Assembly (NCBI GenBank): GCA_003971905.1
Contig: RSEE01000008.1
Location: forward strand, 1-64,000
Reading direction: 5' to 3'
DNA: 64,000 nt
From: Moniliella sp. 'wahieum'
Taxonomy: Eukaryota > Basidiomycota > Moniliellomycetes > Moniliellales > Moniliellaceae
Positions 23,317 to 34,992 of the stretch are shown here, piece by piece (within the stretch, counting starts at the first letter, position 1; each line of letters opens with the position of its first letter). The notes beneath the pieces are model-generated. The model saw nothing but the letters and a program-made list of their open reading frames with translations. It had not been told where the DNA came from and did not search any database. The translations under genes were made by a program, and so were the position numbers.

Positions 23317-24585
23317 GCTTAGGTTCTCCTTCCTGGCTGGACACAACGGGCCTCCGATCTCATGGCTCAAGCCTCAAGTCTCAAGTCACCTTCACTCTCT
23401 TTCTGCCGACTGCACCCATCGTCCCCCCCCCCCCCGCCCCTTCAGCTCTCTACTCGCGTTAGTTTTGCTTCGCTTCTTCTCTCCCTTTTTGCTGCCTGCT
23501 GCCTAGTCTACATGTCATTCCTTCCCCACTTTCCCGCCCGCACCTCACGCTTTTACTTCCAATGCGTTTTGCTTCGTTCTTGTTGGGCCGATCATATCGT
23601 GCGACCAAGGTCAAGCTCATGGTTATGGTCATGGTCATGGCAAAGTCAAGCTCTTGTCTCCCCACCTGGAACAGTCAAGTGAGCCAGGAAAGGAGACAGG
23701 GCCTCCTTTTGATCTGTCGCCGGTCCCAAATGACCGAGTCCCACTGATTCCTGCTTGCATGTCCCAAATGTTTTTGTTGGATGTGTCCCCTGCGCATGTC
23801 GATGACGCGGGGGACTCGTGATGAGTAACTGGAAGTCTCCTGCACAGCCGTCGGTATCCTGTAGCTGTTGATTGGGAGACACGCCTTCAATTGGCCTTCT
23901 TAGCACATAGGACCTCATGGGAAGCGAGATGGACGCGGTCGACGCTGTTAGGGGGGAGATGTGCAAAGTGTTTCGGTATCATGCGTCAGCACACCTTTTT
24001 TTCGCCTTCTGGGTTCTGCCTGATGGAAGCCTGATGCACCTGATCGTCCTGTCTACGTATGAGTTTCCGCGCGGGCAATGGTGGAAGTGCATACGACTTT
24101 GGACTTTCTCTTGGAGCCCTTGTCCTGGCTCGTACAGCCCGTACAGCCACGCTGTGAGCCCTCAGGCCTCAGGCCTGGGATCTTCAGACCTACTGCTTTG
24201 TTGGTTGCCTCGGGTCGGGGAGCATGCGTGGTGAGGCCTGAGGGCTGGCGGGGGCGCTGTCCACAAACATCTTATAGGGAACCCTCAGAGTGCACAGAGG
24301 TGCCCTGTGAGTGCAGATAGGAAGGCACTGCTTCATGCGTCATCTTGCGTTCGGTCGCCCAGCTGTCTGTGCCTATATCGCCACTCTACCTCCATCCCGA
24401 TCTAGTTCCCACACCCAAGAGTTCGGAAGTGGTGTGAAATGCGTGACAAAGAGGGAAGATGGGGAAGAAGGGGCGGGGTGGGGGGGGGAAGGAAAAGAGA
24501 GGAGATTGATGCAATGATAGATAGATGGGTGACTTGTTATTCCAGGGTAAACGAAGGTGCGGTAAACACATCAGGGGAGAAGAGT
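23317..24585. other. Intergenic region, no gene recognised
   Basis: Contains a C-rich run near 23425, GGTCATGGTCATGG repeats near 23625, a CCTCAGGCCTCAGGCC palindromic cluster near 24160 and a purine-rich tract near 24450-24510. No convincing reading frame. Confidence 0.5.
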
Positions 24586-26604
24586 CTAGGCGAATGCTCG
24601 CAGGGGGCGGAAGATGCCGTGGCCGAGAGGGTGGAGACGACCGAGTCGGACCAGCTGGGCTGCCGTAGCCCAGAGCACGTTAAATGGGGATTCGGTAGGG
24701 GAGGGGGCATGGGAAACGCTAGCTGAGGGAGCAGCGGTGGAGGCAGCGGCTGTTCCGGGAGCCGAGGCGCTCTGAACCTTGTGGTCCATCAGGAAAGGAG
24801 AAACAGTGGATGCGTACGGAGGAGGACGCTCCGGCTTGGAAGGGAGAGGAGGTACGGGCGCAGGGCTGAAGGGGCCTGGGTCTGTAGGGATGGCAAGGTC
24901 ACCCAGTTGAGCCACGCTGAGTTGGTGCAGCCCTCGAGAGAGAGAAGCGAGGGGAGCATCTTCTTGTTGATAGGGAGCTTGGGAGAGTAGAATGGGGGGT
25001 CGTAATGGAGAAGCCCGAGAGAGCTGGCTTGTCAGGTTCCTCGTCGGATGCCAGGCCGGGCTCCACGTACCCATCCAACCCTTCGTCGGACGAAGATACT
25101 TTCATCCTCTCCCCCTCGTCCCCGTACTCCGCCTCTTGCTCGCTATCATCTCATTCGTATCATCAGTCATCGTCATCGTCATCGTCATCGTCACCATCCT
25201 CGTTGAGCATCTCCTCGATCGTCTGTAGCACTTCTTCAAATTGGGCGCGAATGATGGTCTGGCCCTCGGGCACACTGCCGTCTGCGGCAAGCCACTTGCG
25301 CCCGGTAGGATTTCCGTCTTTGTCCTTCACCTCGCTGCGCATCGCATCGATCTGGTGCAGGGCGAGGCGGTAGGGATAGAGGTCACGCATGGTGTAGGGT
25401 CCGCCGTATTTGAGAACCTCCTTTAAGCACTTGGAGATGGTGGACAACTTGTTGCTGATCGGCATGAGTTCCTCGCCGATAGGCTCGCTGGAGGCAACCA
25501 AGCGGTAGACCAACCCATAGCACCGTCGCAGCAGAAAGAGCAGGACCAATTGGCCTTCGGGTTGGTGTCCTTCCGAATCGATAAACTTTCCATTTACCCG
25601 CATCCGGTCAATCTCCTTCAGGGTCATTTGGTAGTTCCACAGATCCGTCTCGCGTAGCGTCCAGCGACGCGTGCGTGTCAGATCCTCCAGTTCCTTCTTG
25701 ATTCCCATCAGGCGGTCATAAATCGGCTGCAGCGTCATCGGCACTTCATCCGCCCGTACATTGATCTCGTGGCAAATCTCAAATCCCTCCTCGAGGATGC
25801 CAACAAGAATAGCCTGACCTGCCGGTACACTCGACCCACCTGGTCCCAAAAACTTGCCATCAACCCGTTTGGAATCGATCCGCCTCAGCTCTTCCTGCAA
25901 CGCCTTGACCTCCGCGCGAGGGATCTTAGGCCGGGCGGCAGCCGCGACAATTTGCCGCCGGAGCGAAATGAGGCGCTGATGGATGGGCACCAACTCGACC
26001 GATAGCACAGTGAGTGTGGCCTGCAAATTCCTTAGGACACGTAAACAAGTGTCGAGCTTGCGCATCATTAGCTTGGTCAAGGCAGGGGGGTGTTTGCCGG
26101 CCTCGGCATCGGCGCGAACCATGGCCTTGAGCTCAGTCAGACGGGTGGAAAACGGCTCGAGGTCCGCCTCAGTGTACACCCCGCCTTCACTGAGGTGGTC
26201 CAGGAGTTGCTTCATACAGCTTAGTTGGCAGAACGCAGCGGGCGTTTCGCGATTACGACCAATGGTGAGGAAAAGAGGGACAAGAGGGAAAAGACGTCGT
26301 TCAGCGTCGTGTCCACTCGGTTCCCGCATGGCACTTGGCTTTGAGCATGGCTCTCCTGGGCAGCCATGCTGGTGGTGGGCGCGTTGGCCCCAGCGGCGTC
26401 TTCGTCCTCGGCTGGGGTGGCATCGTGCTCATCACGAATGGCGTTGAGGCGAGTGACTTGCTTGATGACAGCCTTGTAGATGTCCAGCACGTCCTGAGCA
26501 CGGGTGTTGTACTGGCCGCTGTCCTTCTTGAGGCGGGTGAGGCGGTTGCGGATGTCGACGAGGGCTTCGAGGATGGGCTGCTCGGCGGCAGGAATTGCAG
26601 ACAT
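24586..26604 (-). CDS. DUF2408 protein (yeast YPL260W/Cub1-like)
   Basis: Fungal helical protein; the yeast member has been linked to proteasome function, but the molecular role is unknown. The start ATG at 26604 gives MSAIPAAEQPILEALVDIRN. An intron (about 26225-26343, donor GTGCCA, branch CCAACTAAG) joins SHAQSQ to QLLDHLSEGG. The long second exon carries repeated blocks typical of the family: IDSKRVDGKFLGPGG, DRMRVNGKFIDSEG and WLAADGSVPEGQ, each ending one helical repeat. The frame ends in an Asp run (GATGAC repeats) at 25163, but coding-like sequence continues in other frames: EAEYGDEGERMKVSSSDEG, DGYVEPGLASDEEP, then a Pro/Ser-rich tail down to about 24586. The full length would be about 600 residues, close to YPL260W (551). 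The last 190 codons depend on two inferred frame corrections. Confidence 0.85.
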
Positions 26605-27508
26605 GGCGGTGGTGGTGGGGAGCGAGACTGGTTTGGGCGGCGGTCAGACGGCGGAATTTTAATTGGTCCGGCCATCCCCCATGTGTGGGATGCGCCTGAA
26701 CGACGCAGAGGAGCCGGATATCGATCGCGACGAATCGGCCGCGCCTCCGCCTTGTCGTCTCGGCCTAGCCGGCCAGCGGGGCTACTCGATACCACTTACC
26801 AGCCACTGGGTCGGCCTTGGGCAAGACACGACACCGCGGGGGTACCCAGCGAGGCGCAGCTCAGCAAGCTCCCGTGTTCGCGATGCGCAGCCCCGCCGCC
26901 GCTCAGCCGCCGCGTGCCGTCGCCGCGGCCCCGCCTGGCCAGCGCCCGCCCACGCCGCTCGACACTCCGACTCAGCTGGGCACACATGATGCGTGACAGG
27001 CATGGCGCAGGTCCCATCCTGCTCCTGGCACACCTGGCCGCTGCTCGGCCCTGCTCGGCATCGGAACTAGGAGAATGCTCATGCACTCAGTATCATGTCC
27101 GATGATGTCCGAAGCGCCGTGAACATTTCTTCTCCACTTCAAAACGCCTGTATGACCGAACAGCCCGCAGGCCATTCTGCGCTTCGTCCAGTATACCTAC
27201 ACTCCAGCCGGTCTCTTGTTTACTGTCTTCCAGCCTCCCAACCTCGTAGCAGCCGGGACACCAGCCATCCCCGCGGCTTTAATTCCTGATCCTCGTCGAT
27301 TGTCCATCTCTCCATCGTCCATCATAATCTCCATCGCCTTCGTCCATATAGTGACCCCCGGTGTACTACTGTTCTATCACGGTCCGAGGCGCACCATGGT
27401 CTCCAGTGCGCCCGAATCCCTCGAGGTGTAGGTGCCCCTTACTGATCTGCCGGACGGGCTTGGTCCGTTTCTTCTGTGGTCCAATATGAATGCAATGGGA
27501 GAAAAAAG
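26605..27508. other. Upstream region of DUF2408 gene
   Basis: About 900 bp between the DUF2408 start and the 3' end of tRNA-Gly. GC-rich near the gene, AT-richer further out. No coding sequence is supported. Confidence 0.55.
27502..27507 (-). terminator. Pol III T6 terminator of tRNA-Gly
   Basis: Six T on the minus strand, two bases after the discriminator base of tRNA-Gly. Runs of five or more T terminate RNA polymerase III in fungi. Confidence 0.75.
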
Positions 27509-27611
27509 TGCACTCCGGGATTCGAACCCGGGCAACAACTTATGCTAGCTCCTCGTGATGGAACCCCAATGGCATGGGAAAGTTGCATCTTAACCACTTG
27601 ATCACGAGTGC
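27509..27611 (-). tRNA. tRNA-Gly(CCC) with intron
   Basis: Reading the minus strand from 27611: acceptor GCACTCG, TG, D arm ATC-AAGTGGTTAA-GAT, anticodon stem CAACT pairing AGTTG, loop TT-CCC-A. A 33-nt intron (27542-27574) sits at the canonical place after base 37. The intron contains TTGGGGTT, able to pair with the CCC anticodon as in fungal pre-tRNAs. The T arm is CCGGG-TTCGAAT-CCCGG. The 3' acceptor strand reads AGTGC plus A, two bases short of the CGAGTGC needed to pair with the 5' strand, so either a two-base sequence error or a damaged gene. A T6 run follows (27502-27507 on the plus strand as A6), a good Pol III terminator. The T arm holds the B box. Confidence 0.8.
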
Positions 27612-28133
27612 TTGTGTGGCTTGCAGGATACAAAAGATATACAATGTCATCTACAACGTTTTGTCTCCTTCATTCATTTATGATCACCTGATGGGCCCAG
27701 ACCCATCGACCGAGCTGGGTCTGCGAGCTGGGGGGCAGACACTTGGCCACTGGCCTGCGCCACATCACACGCACGGAGGAGCAGCCGCCTCGAGTGGGAG
27801 GCAGCCAGAGGGAGCGGATCAGCGCGATCAGCGACCGGCGCTCAGCGGTCGATGACCGGTGATGGCGAGGCTTGCGGCCCAGGGGCAGTGCCGATCGGCA
27901 ACGTCCAACCCTACTGGCGGCTGGTGGGGCTCCTGCGGCCTGAAGCCTGCAGCCGAGGCAAGTCAAGCGCTGGCGCATTGCAACTTGAAACGTCGCGCGC
28001 TCTTCGCGAGGAGGCTCACGCTAACACCCGCCCGGCACCCGCGCCCACTTGCGCCCAGCTGGGCGGCTCTACTGGCCAGCGACCACCATCTCCTGCCCCT
28101 GCGTCTCTGTCGCCGCCTGGCGTGTCGCGCGCG

Positions 28134-29342
28134 ATGAGCACCAACGCCGAGAAGCGTCGCACCCGCTATACGTCCCAGAACCGCCGCCGCCTTCCCACGC
28201 TCGCCGAGGTCCTGGCCCGCCGCACTGCGCCCCCCGTCGACCTCTTCTGCCTCTACATCTACCTCCAGAGAGAAGACGCCGAGGATGCGCTCGACTTTTG
28301 GCTGGACGTGCAGCAGCACGAGAACCTGTGCAAGGCCTACTTTAAGGATCTCCGCAAGGCCGGCCGCAGCGTCCAGGACGAGTGGCCCGAGTTTTACGCC
28401 CTGGCCTGTGCGCACGGCTCCATCTACTCCCACCTCATCGGCGTCGACGCTGCCCCCCAGACCAGTGGCCTCCCTGTGCAGAGTCCGCACCCGCCCCCCG
28501 ATCACGCCATCTCATCTCCCGCATTGCCCGCTGCCACCGCGGCATCGCCCATGACGCATGCATCGTCTCTGCATGTCCCCCGTTCGTCAGGCCCCCGCTT
28601 TCCTGGAGACCCCGACTACCCGCTCCCGGGCATGTCCTCGCCACGACGATCCATGCTGGGTTTGTCGCTCAAACGCAATGCCCAAGCACCCACCGTCATT
28701 CCCCGTGAAGGTGCCATCACCCAGACTGACCTCATTGCCTCGGCGGAGCGCATCTACGCACGCTACCTCCTCCCCGGATCGGAGAAGGAGATTTACCTTC
28801 CTTCTCCCCTGCGTATCCTCTCCTTCCCCATCTCTGCCTCTACCCGCGCTGATGAGCAGAGCGAGGAGAGCCGCAAGGCTTTGGCTGGCATTCCAGATAT
28901 GTTTCATGCGCAGAAAGAATACGTGTTCCGCACCATGGAGGCCGATGTGTACAACTACTTTTTGCGCGCCAAGGCGTTTGGCAACCTGACACCTGCCTCG
29001 TCGCTGGTCCGATTGGTGGCGGGCTTGCTTGCGTTGTGGGCTGCGCTGGCTACCGGTTTCTCCTTCATTTTCCTTGATGTGGACCGGCAAAAACGGTGCT
29101 GGGTGATTCTCCCCTTCACCATCGCCATTCTTTGTCTCATCTCGCATCAGTACGAACTGGATCCACTGTTGCATCTTTGCTTCCACCGGTCCGAGACAAC
29201 GCCTTTCAAGTACATTCCGGTACGAGAAAAGTACATTGGCAGTTTGCTCACCCGCCGCTCCCTCGGAGTGCTTCTGATTGTCGCTTCGATCACTGCTGCG
29301 CTTTGTGTCCTGTTCATCTTTGTTCCGGGCAAACGGCTCTAA
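28134..29342 (+). CDS. RGS-domain multispanning membrane protein (Rax1-like)
   Basis: Membrane protein with an N-terminal RGS-like domain and C-terminal transmembrane segments, the architecture of yeast Rax1, which marks old cell poles and bud scars. RGS part: VDLFCLYIYLQREDAEDALD, then FWLDVQQHENLCKAYFKDL, interrupted by a Pro/Ser-rich linker (about residues 100-190), then ASAERIYARYLLPGSEKEIY and the closing helix YVFRTMEADVYNYFLRAKAF. Three strong hydrophobic segments follow: LVRLVAGLLALWAALATGF, CWVILPFTIAILCLI and SLGVLLIVASITAALCVLF. The start is set at ATG 28134 (MSTNAEKRRTRY); the frame is open further upstream, but that part is low-complexity leader. The 402-codon frame is uninterrupted and intron-free, one of few intact long genes here, and close in length to yeast Rax1. 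Confidence 0.85.
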   Translation: MSTNAEKRRTRYTSQNRRRLPTLAEVLARRTAPPVDLFCLYIYLQREDAEDALDFWLDVQQHENLCKAYFKDLRKAGRSVQDEWPEFYALACAHGSIYSHLIGVDAAPQTSGLPVQSPHPPPDHAISSPALPAATAASPMTHASSLHVPRSSGPRFPGDPDYPLPGMSSPRRSMLGLSLKRNAQAPTVIPREGAITQTDLIASAERIYARYLLPGSEKEIYLPSPLRILSFPISASTRADEQSEESRKALAGIPDMFHAQKEYVFRTMEADVYNYFLRAKAFGNLTPASSLVRLVAGLLALWAALATGFSFIFLDVDRQKRCWVILPFTIAILCLISHQYELDPLLHLCFHRSETTPFKYIPVREKYIGSLLTRRSLGVLLIVASITAALCVLFIFVPGKRL

Positions 29343-29593
29343 CCGCCACGTACCGTTCCTGCTCTCCCTGTTTCTCTCGCTCCCTCGGCTCCCCGCCTCC
29401 ACCTCCCTGCTGTGCCCATATTCGTTTGTTTCTGCTGGCCAGATGGACACATGCTGTATACCAGTTTTTTGTTCTTTTATCTACCGTGTGCCATCCTATC
29501 TAGGCCGCTTTGGGTACTGCAAGCATTGGTTGTTCATAGCCGGACTATAGTCGGACGGAGCTGATCCAACTCCACCAGTTGCCGATTGCCACT

Positions 29594-30854
29594 TTAGAGG
29601 CTTAGTTGGTGGGCCATCCCTTCTCCACCCAGCAGGCCAAGACCACCAAGGACGTTACGGTTGGACGTGTCGCACATCTCCATGCGCGTCTCCGTAGTGG
29701 CCGAACCAATATGGGGCAGGAGTAGGACCCGATCCTTGATCGTTTCATCCACCAGCAAAGGGTGATCGGCCGGAATGTTGGGTTCGCCCTCGATTACATC
29801 GAGCCCGGCCCCAGCAATATCGCCCTGCCGCAGAGCCTCGATCAGGTCCTGCGTGTTCACCAGCCCACCACGGGAAGAATTGATGAGGAACGCAGTGGGT
29901 TTCATGGCTTTCAACACGTCCTTGTGAATGATGTGCTTCGTCTGCGGGGTCAGGTTGGCCATGACAAACAGAATGTCCGACTGCCGTGCCAGCTCCAGTT
30001 CATCTGCCACGTTCTCCATGGCAATCTCGTCATAGGGAAAGGGGTGGGCTTGCGAGGCGCGCGTTGTTGTCCGGCTTGCGTGGCCGTGGGTGGGATGGCC
30101 CCGGGGAGGGTTGAGGTCGGACCATGTGGCAGAAATACGGGTCTTGGGGATCAAACTTCCGCGGACGGGAAGTAGTGAAGATAACCTTACCCACCTCGAA
30201 GGCTATATACGGCGAGAAGATGAATGCATCCCATGCTCTCATGTCAGCAACCACATCAATCTGTGCTACGAAGCACCAATTCGACGTACCAGGTAACTTG
30301 AGCGCAATCGTCTGTGCGATTGCGCCAAATCCAAGGAAGCCAATCGTCTTGCCGGCGAGGGTGGGACCGCACCAAGCTAACGGATACCACAAATTTGCGC
30401 CCCACGTCCCCGCCTCGACCGTCTTGGTCGCCGCATTCACCCGCCGCGTCACATCCAAGGCCAAAAGCAGTGTCAAGTCCGCCACTGCACCACTTAGCAC
30501 ATCCGGCGTGTAGCCCACTAGGATCTGCTCCTCCTTGGGGCGGGTCGCATTGACCTGTCGCACTGCAAGTCCAGGTGGTCGTACCCGGCGCTCATGGTCG
30601 CTAGCACGCGCAGCGTCGGCCGGCCGCTTGCAGCACCTCCAATCAACCCGATCGGTCATCATGACTTGCAAGGCGCTTGCCCCTGGCACGTGCTCGAGCA
30701 ACCAAGCACGGGAGACGGGGATGCTGACGTCGACCTCTTGCGTGCCTGGCTTGAGCGGCGCCCACTCTACCAGCTGCACCTCGCCAGCTTGGGCGGCGGA
30801 GGTGAGCCGCGTGCTGGGAAGCTTACGGGTGGACACAACTTTGGGAATGGGCAT
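29594..30854 (-). CDS. D-2-hydroxyacid dehydrogenase (glyoxylate/hydroxypyruvate reductase type)
   Basis: NAD(P)H-dependent reductase, most like glyoxylate/hydroxypyruvate reductase. Seen: VGYTPDVLSGAVADLTL, the Rossmann loop TIGFLGFGAIAQTIA, catalytic Arg in NSSRGGLVNT, Glu in VIEGEPNIPADHPLL and His in LLLPHIGSATTETRMEM. The ATG at 30854 (MPIPKVV) is chosen over an upstream GTG. An intron starts at GTACGT after ALKLP (about 30290). The join from FTTSRPRK to YDEIAMENVADELELARQSD is unclear and may hide a second intron or a frame error near 30050. In the N-terminal domain two compensating shifts (about 30640 and 30570) hide a block that reads LRVLATMSAGYDHLDL in the other frame, as expected for the family. 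It converges with the Rax1-like gene, 250 bp away. Subcellular site is unknown. Confidence 0.88.
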
Positions 30855-33295
30855 GGACGTGGCGTGAGCTTGCACGACAGCTCGGTGGGATGTGGTGGTA
30901 GGAAACGCGGTGGAAAGGGGCGACGTTGGTCGAGGTGACGCTGATCCCGACTTCTTGTACCAGGGCCGCCGGACAGCTTACTCGATATCAAACGGGCCAG
31001 CGAGCCCATAGCAGAAGCGAGCGACTAGACTAGTGATGCTGACGCTTCAAAGTTTGCAGCTGGGGATAATTAGTGATTGGCATTGATCAGCGATCAGCGG
31101 TCAGCGGTCGGTGACGGAATGATAACCCGCAAGTGACTCCACCTGGGCACAGCAGACGGACGGACATTTTGGCACCGATCACCCCATCCTCACAGTAGTA
31201 TACGTTCACCTGAGGCCTGGACGTTAACTCGGGGGCCGGTTATCGTTATCATTTGTTGTTTCTCGAAACGCGCATGTCGGTAAAACTCATCATTTGCTTT
31301 TGAGGTCCTCTTTTGCGATGGGCCCTCTCGTCGATTGCCGGGCACAGAGAGGTCCACTCCGGGTTCAAGGCCTGGGGACGATTCGCGTCCTCTATGGACG
31401 ACTCAGCTCCGAAGATGGCCCTAGAGACCCAGGCTTCTCTCACACCTGGGCCCCGGCCTGTTCCTGCAATCAACCTCGAGGAGCTGGGTGATGCTCGCAC
31501 AGTTCTGGAGCTTGTAGCCAGGGAACCGCCGTGAAACGACAAGTGCTACGAAGTGGAGAAGATCTGCCACAGAATAGGGTCCGTACCCAGTTTCGACGGG
31601 TGGCCATGTTGAAGGAGAAAAGGCCGGCCTTCACCGTCGTCCCCTTGTTTCCCCGGTCCCAGCACCCCCCCACACACTAAAAGACCCTAAGTACGTATCT
31701 CTCTCTCTCCCTCCTAACGCCCAGCCTCCCCTCCAATCCCTTCCCCTCTCCACCTCCTAACCTGGCGATTGTTCTTCTCTTCCTCTGGAACAGCTTTTGG
31801 AGGAGTAGAGATGTCCAAGATCCGTGAGGCCACGGGATACAGGGCCCACCCCCCAAGCCCAGCCTTGGTTATCTCGTCAGTTTCCGTCGCTGAGGGCCCT
31901 TAGCCGGTGTTTCTTGACGAGTTTGGAACGCAGGGCTGCTTGATATGCCGACCACACACGTTTGGAACAGGGCGCCTACCTTCACGAGTCCCATCTGATG
32001 TACTTATATGGGCATCCACCCAACCCTCAGCACGGTGGTATCTCACCCCAAATCGGAAGGATAGACAGAACAGGTCAACCAGGTTCTCTAGCCCGCTCCC
32101 CAATCCCGTGTATTTCGAATATGGTGCAGTCCCCCACAATTCCAGGAAGTCCTTGACGCTCGCACCAGGGATCGCGGCGAACGTATTGAGTACTACGTCC
32201 ATTTCAAGACCTACAATGCATCCACCACAGCGGGAAAATGCCGACCTGTCCCATAAGTCCGAACTTTTATGTTTTCCTCTCCCACGAACGATCTTTTGTC
32301 ATTCTCTCCGTGTCTGACAGTGGACCTTTGGTTGGTCTCCATCGCTTGCGACTGTTACAGGTGGGAAGGGGGGGGAGATAGTGGTAGCATGTGGATCAAT
32401 AATGAGATCAATGGGATGATGTGGAAGTTTGATATGTGCTGTGGTGGTAGATATGAGAGAGAGCCTCTCCTCCCCCCCGTCTTTCATTCATGTGCCAAGC
32501 AGACTATTACGCGTTACGTGTTAGGGGTGCACTCTCAACTTTATTGAGTAATACCACAAAAACTGTGGTTGGTTTCCCGACTCCGTGCCTGATGCCAGCA
32601 CACTGCACCTGTGCGGGTCCCCCAGTCATTAATAGTTGTGTGGCTGCAGGGCGAAACTAAATTTTTGGTTATGAGGGTCGTCTCTTTCTCTTATTAACCT
32701 CGGGCCGCTCATCTCCTGGGCGGAGAGCTGTGGTTTGGACGATGTGGATGTATTTTTTGCAGTACGGGTGGAGCGGCACTCGAGCCATCAAAGAGGGAAC
32801 ACATCATCGATCAATCGCAACAAAACGGGCGTGGTAGAGGGCTGCTACGCGCCACGCGCGATATGTTCATGATGCCAGCCAATCAGCCGCTGCCTCAGCG
32901 CTTGTCTCCCAGACCACTTTTATCGTAGCGGTCAAAAGCCAGCCCCCCGACGGCCACAACCTCGCCCAGGACGCCAGCTGTGCACACCACACGCCATTGA
33001 ATGTTGCTCGATGAGTCTAGGCCTCATCGCCCAGGCTGAGCTCCCAGCCAACAATAACACACTGTCCCAGTGCCGATACGCCGACTAGGGTCTAGTCACG
33101 CGCCCTCGCCATTTTAACTGAGGAGCGCTAAAGTATAGTTGCCAGGGAGGCGTGTACCACTTGATTTTTATTTTCTCGCGTGCCTCTCTATATATATCCC
33201 CCCAAGCCCTGTTGACTGCGCTCAATTACAAGCGCGCATCTCAACCAAGTCCCTCCCATCTGCACCCGCCTTCCATCGCGCTCCAGGTGCTGGCC
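30855..33295. other. Gene-poor region with possible coding remnants
   Basis: No confident gene. A plus-strand stretch at about 31313-31620 reads ALETQASLTPGPRPVPAINL, ELGDARTVLELVAREPP and, one frame away, NDKCYEVEKICHRIGSVPSF, which looks like decayed protein. A minus-strand frame at 31900-32202 (VLNTFAAIPGASVKDFLELW) is also coding-like but unidentified. Both may be transposon or gene remnants. The rest is simple intergenic sequence; AT content rises from about 32500. Confidence 0.35.
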
Positions 33296-33666
33296 ATGTC
33301 TCCGTTGCGTCCCATATCCAGCCTTGGGCTCCAAAGCGCGCTGCCCCTGGCCCGGAAAACCGTAACAGCGCCCTTCCTTCTTCGGGTGCGTTGGCTGCCA
33401 ACCGACCATGAGCTAGCTAGCAATAATGACTGGCTCATCAGTGGGCGGCATGCCCCCCGCACTCTTTCGCAAAGTGCTACCGCCTGCTATCGGTCTTGCC
33501 CGCCCCGGTTGCGCTTGTTGCCCCTCCCAATCCAGTACATGAAGAGCACACGTACATCGCGCCTTCACTCGACGGAGAGATGCTGCCCTTTGACGGTGCT
33601 GTCCTGCCGCCACTCACCCACACTCGACTAACTCGCTGCCCGCCCCCAACCGAACTATCCGTTTGA
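33296..33666 (+). CDS. Hypothetical small protein with presequence-like N-terminus
   Basis: ATG at 33296 opens 30 codons rich in Ser, Leu and Arg without acidic residues (MSPLRPISSLGLQSALPLAR, then KTVTAPFLLR), the look of a mitochondrial targeting peptide. A GTGCGT donor and TCATCAG acceptor define a 56-bp intron (33386-33441). Splicing stays in phase and continues 74 codons to TGA at 33664, including LLSVLPAPVALVAPPNP and HEEHTYIAPSLDGEMLPFDG. The product would be 104 residues. A TATATATATCC element lies about 100 bp upstream. No homologue is recognised. The other frame of exon 2 (GGMPPALFRKVLPPAIG) is also protein-like, so the frame is not certain. Confidence 0.4.
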
Positions 33667-34992
33667 ACCATGCCATGCCATTTTCTCAACTGCTCAAACA
33701 ATCAGGCAAATCCCATTAGGACTGAGGGTGGAGATCAGAGGCCACAACCGTCATGCACGCAGACACGCAGTTGTCCGCACCCCCCTCCTTCCCTCCCTCC
33801 CATTCCCCATTACATCTTCACGACATGTCTCCGTCCCAAGCACTCCACGAACCTCTCTTCTCTTTGACTGTTCACTTCCCAAGTCTTATGCTCATCGTTT
33901 TTTGGACGAGAGTGCAAAGGCTGCTGCTTGTGTATACCCGAGAGGAACTTGGAGGAAATGTTTTTATCAATGAACTGATCTTCTATTCCCAAGCAAATCA
34001 TTTATACCTTGTTTTCCTTTTGTACTTTTGCTCGTCAGGATAGAGTTGCCAGACTTTCTAGAATAGACGCACTCCTGAGAGTCATGACGACGTTCGGGTA
34101 CTATATTATGCGACTAACAGACGTCCAGCAACAAGGCGTTTGACCACATTGGAAGGAAGTGACCGAAGAGCCTCATTGGCAATAGTTCGTCGCCCATATA
34201 TGTCTACTATGTTCATTTGCATCCACTCGCGCTACATCCGTCGGTTTAATAGAAGCGAATGGTGGGGGTCTATGGCCTGACCCGTTCCCGACCCAACTGG
34301 CCTCTTGATTGGATTGGCAGAGACGAGCGGGCAGCACACGAAACACGAGCGATATGGAGAATAGAGGGTGTGGGCCTCTCAATACCAACAACCCGTCCTG
34401 GAAAATGCATCAGATTAAGAGAGTCCGGTCGCACCACTCATACACACAGGTTTTGGTATAGCGTCTCTCAGAACAATAAAACATTGTCGATAGGGACACA
34501 TACAGACAATCCCCGCGCGCCCTCTGGTTCGCAACCTCATCCGTCACACAGATCATCTCTACCGCCCATGGCCCGAAACAGATCGAAGCCTGTGATATCG
34601 TGAAAGTGGTTTACAGCGCACTATGAGTTAGGCGTTTTTACTAACGGCCATGGCCCTTTTTCGATCCATCCCAACCTTATGGTCGATCCGCCCCTCATCA
34701 CTTTCACATTGTATTGGTTGGTTGTATCGGGAGGGGCTTTATAGCACCGCAATCCAAAAAATCCATAGAACGTAGTAATGTTGAACAGGCTTCACTACGT
34801 ATCGTGTGGAACATGTTCTTCCATTTTCAACAGCAAGCATATGTTTTGGCTTGAATGTGTGAATGCATACATGGGACTGATGGGTGCTGGACCAAAACAG
34901 GAAAAGAGACATGATCAAGCACGAATGTGTCCCAGTTTGGTGTTCAGCTTGAAATGGGAGAAAAGATTCCAACCATGAAAGGCTCTCCTCTC
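33667..34992. other. Intergenic region, nothing recognised
   Basis: AT-richer than the flanking gene regions, with only short random frames on both strands and no repeat cluster or structural RNA that I can identify. Confidence 0.5.

Noticed and set aside
27852-28133. Longer N-terminus for the Rax1-like protein
   Set aside because: The frame is open upstream, but the sequence is low-complexity and the family begins near MSTNAEKRRTRY; ATG at 28134 is the better start.
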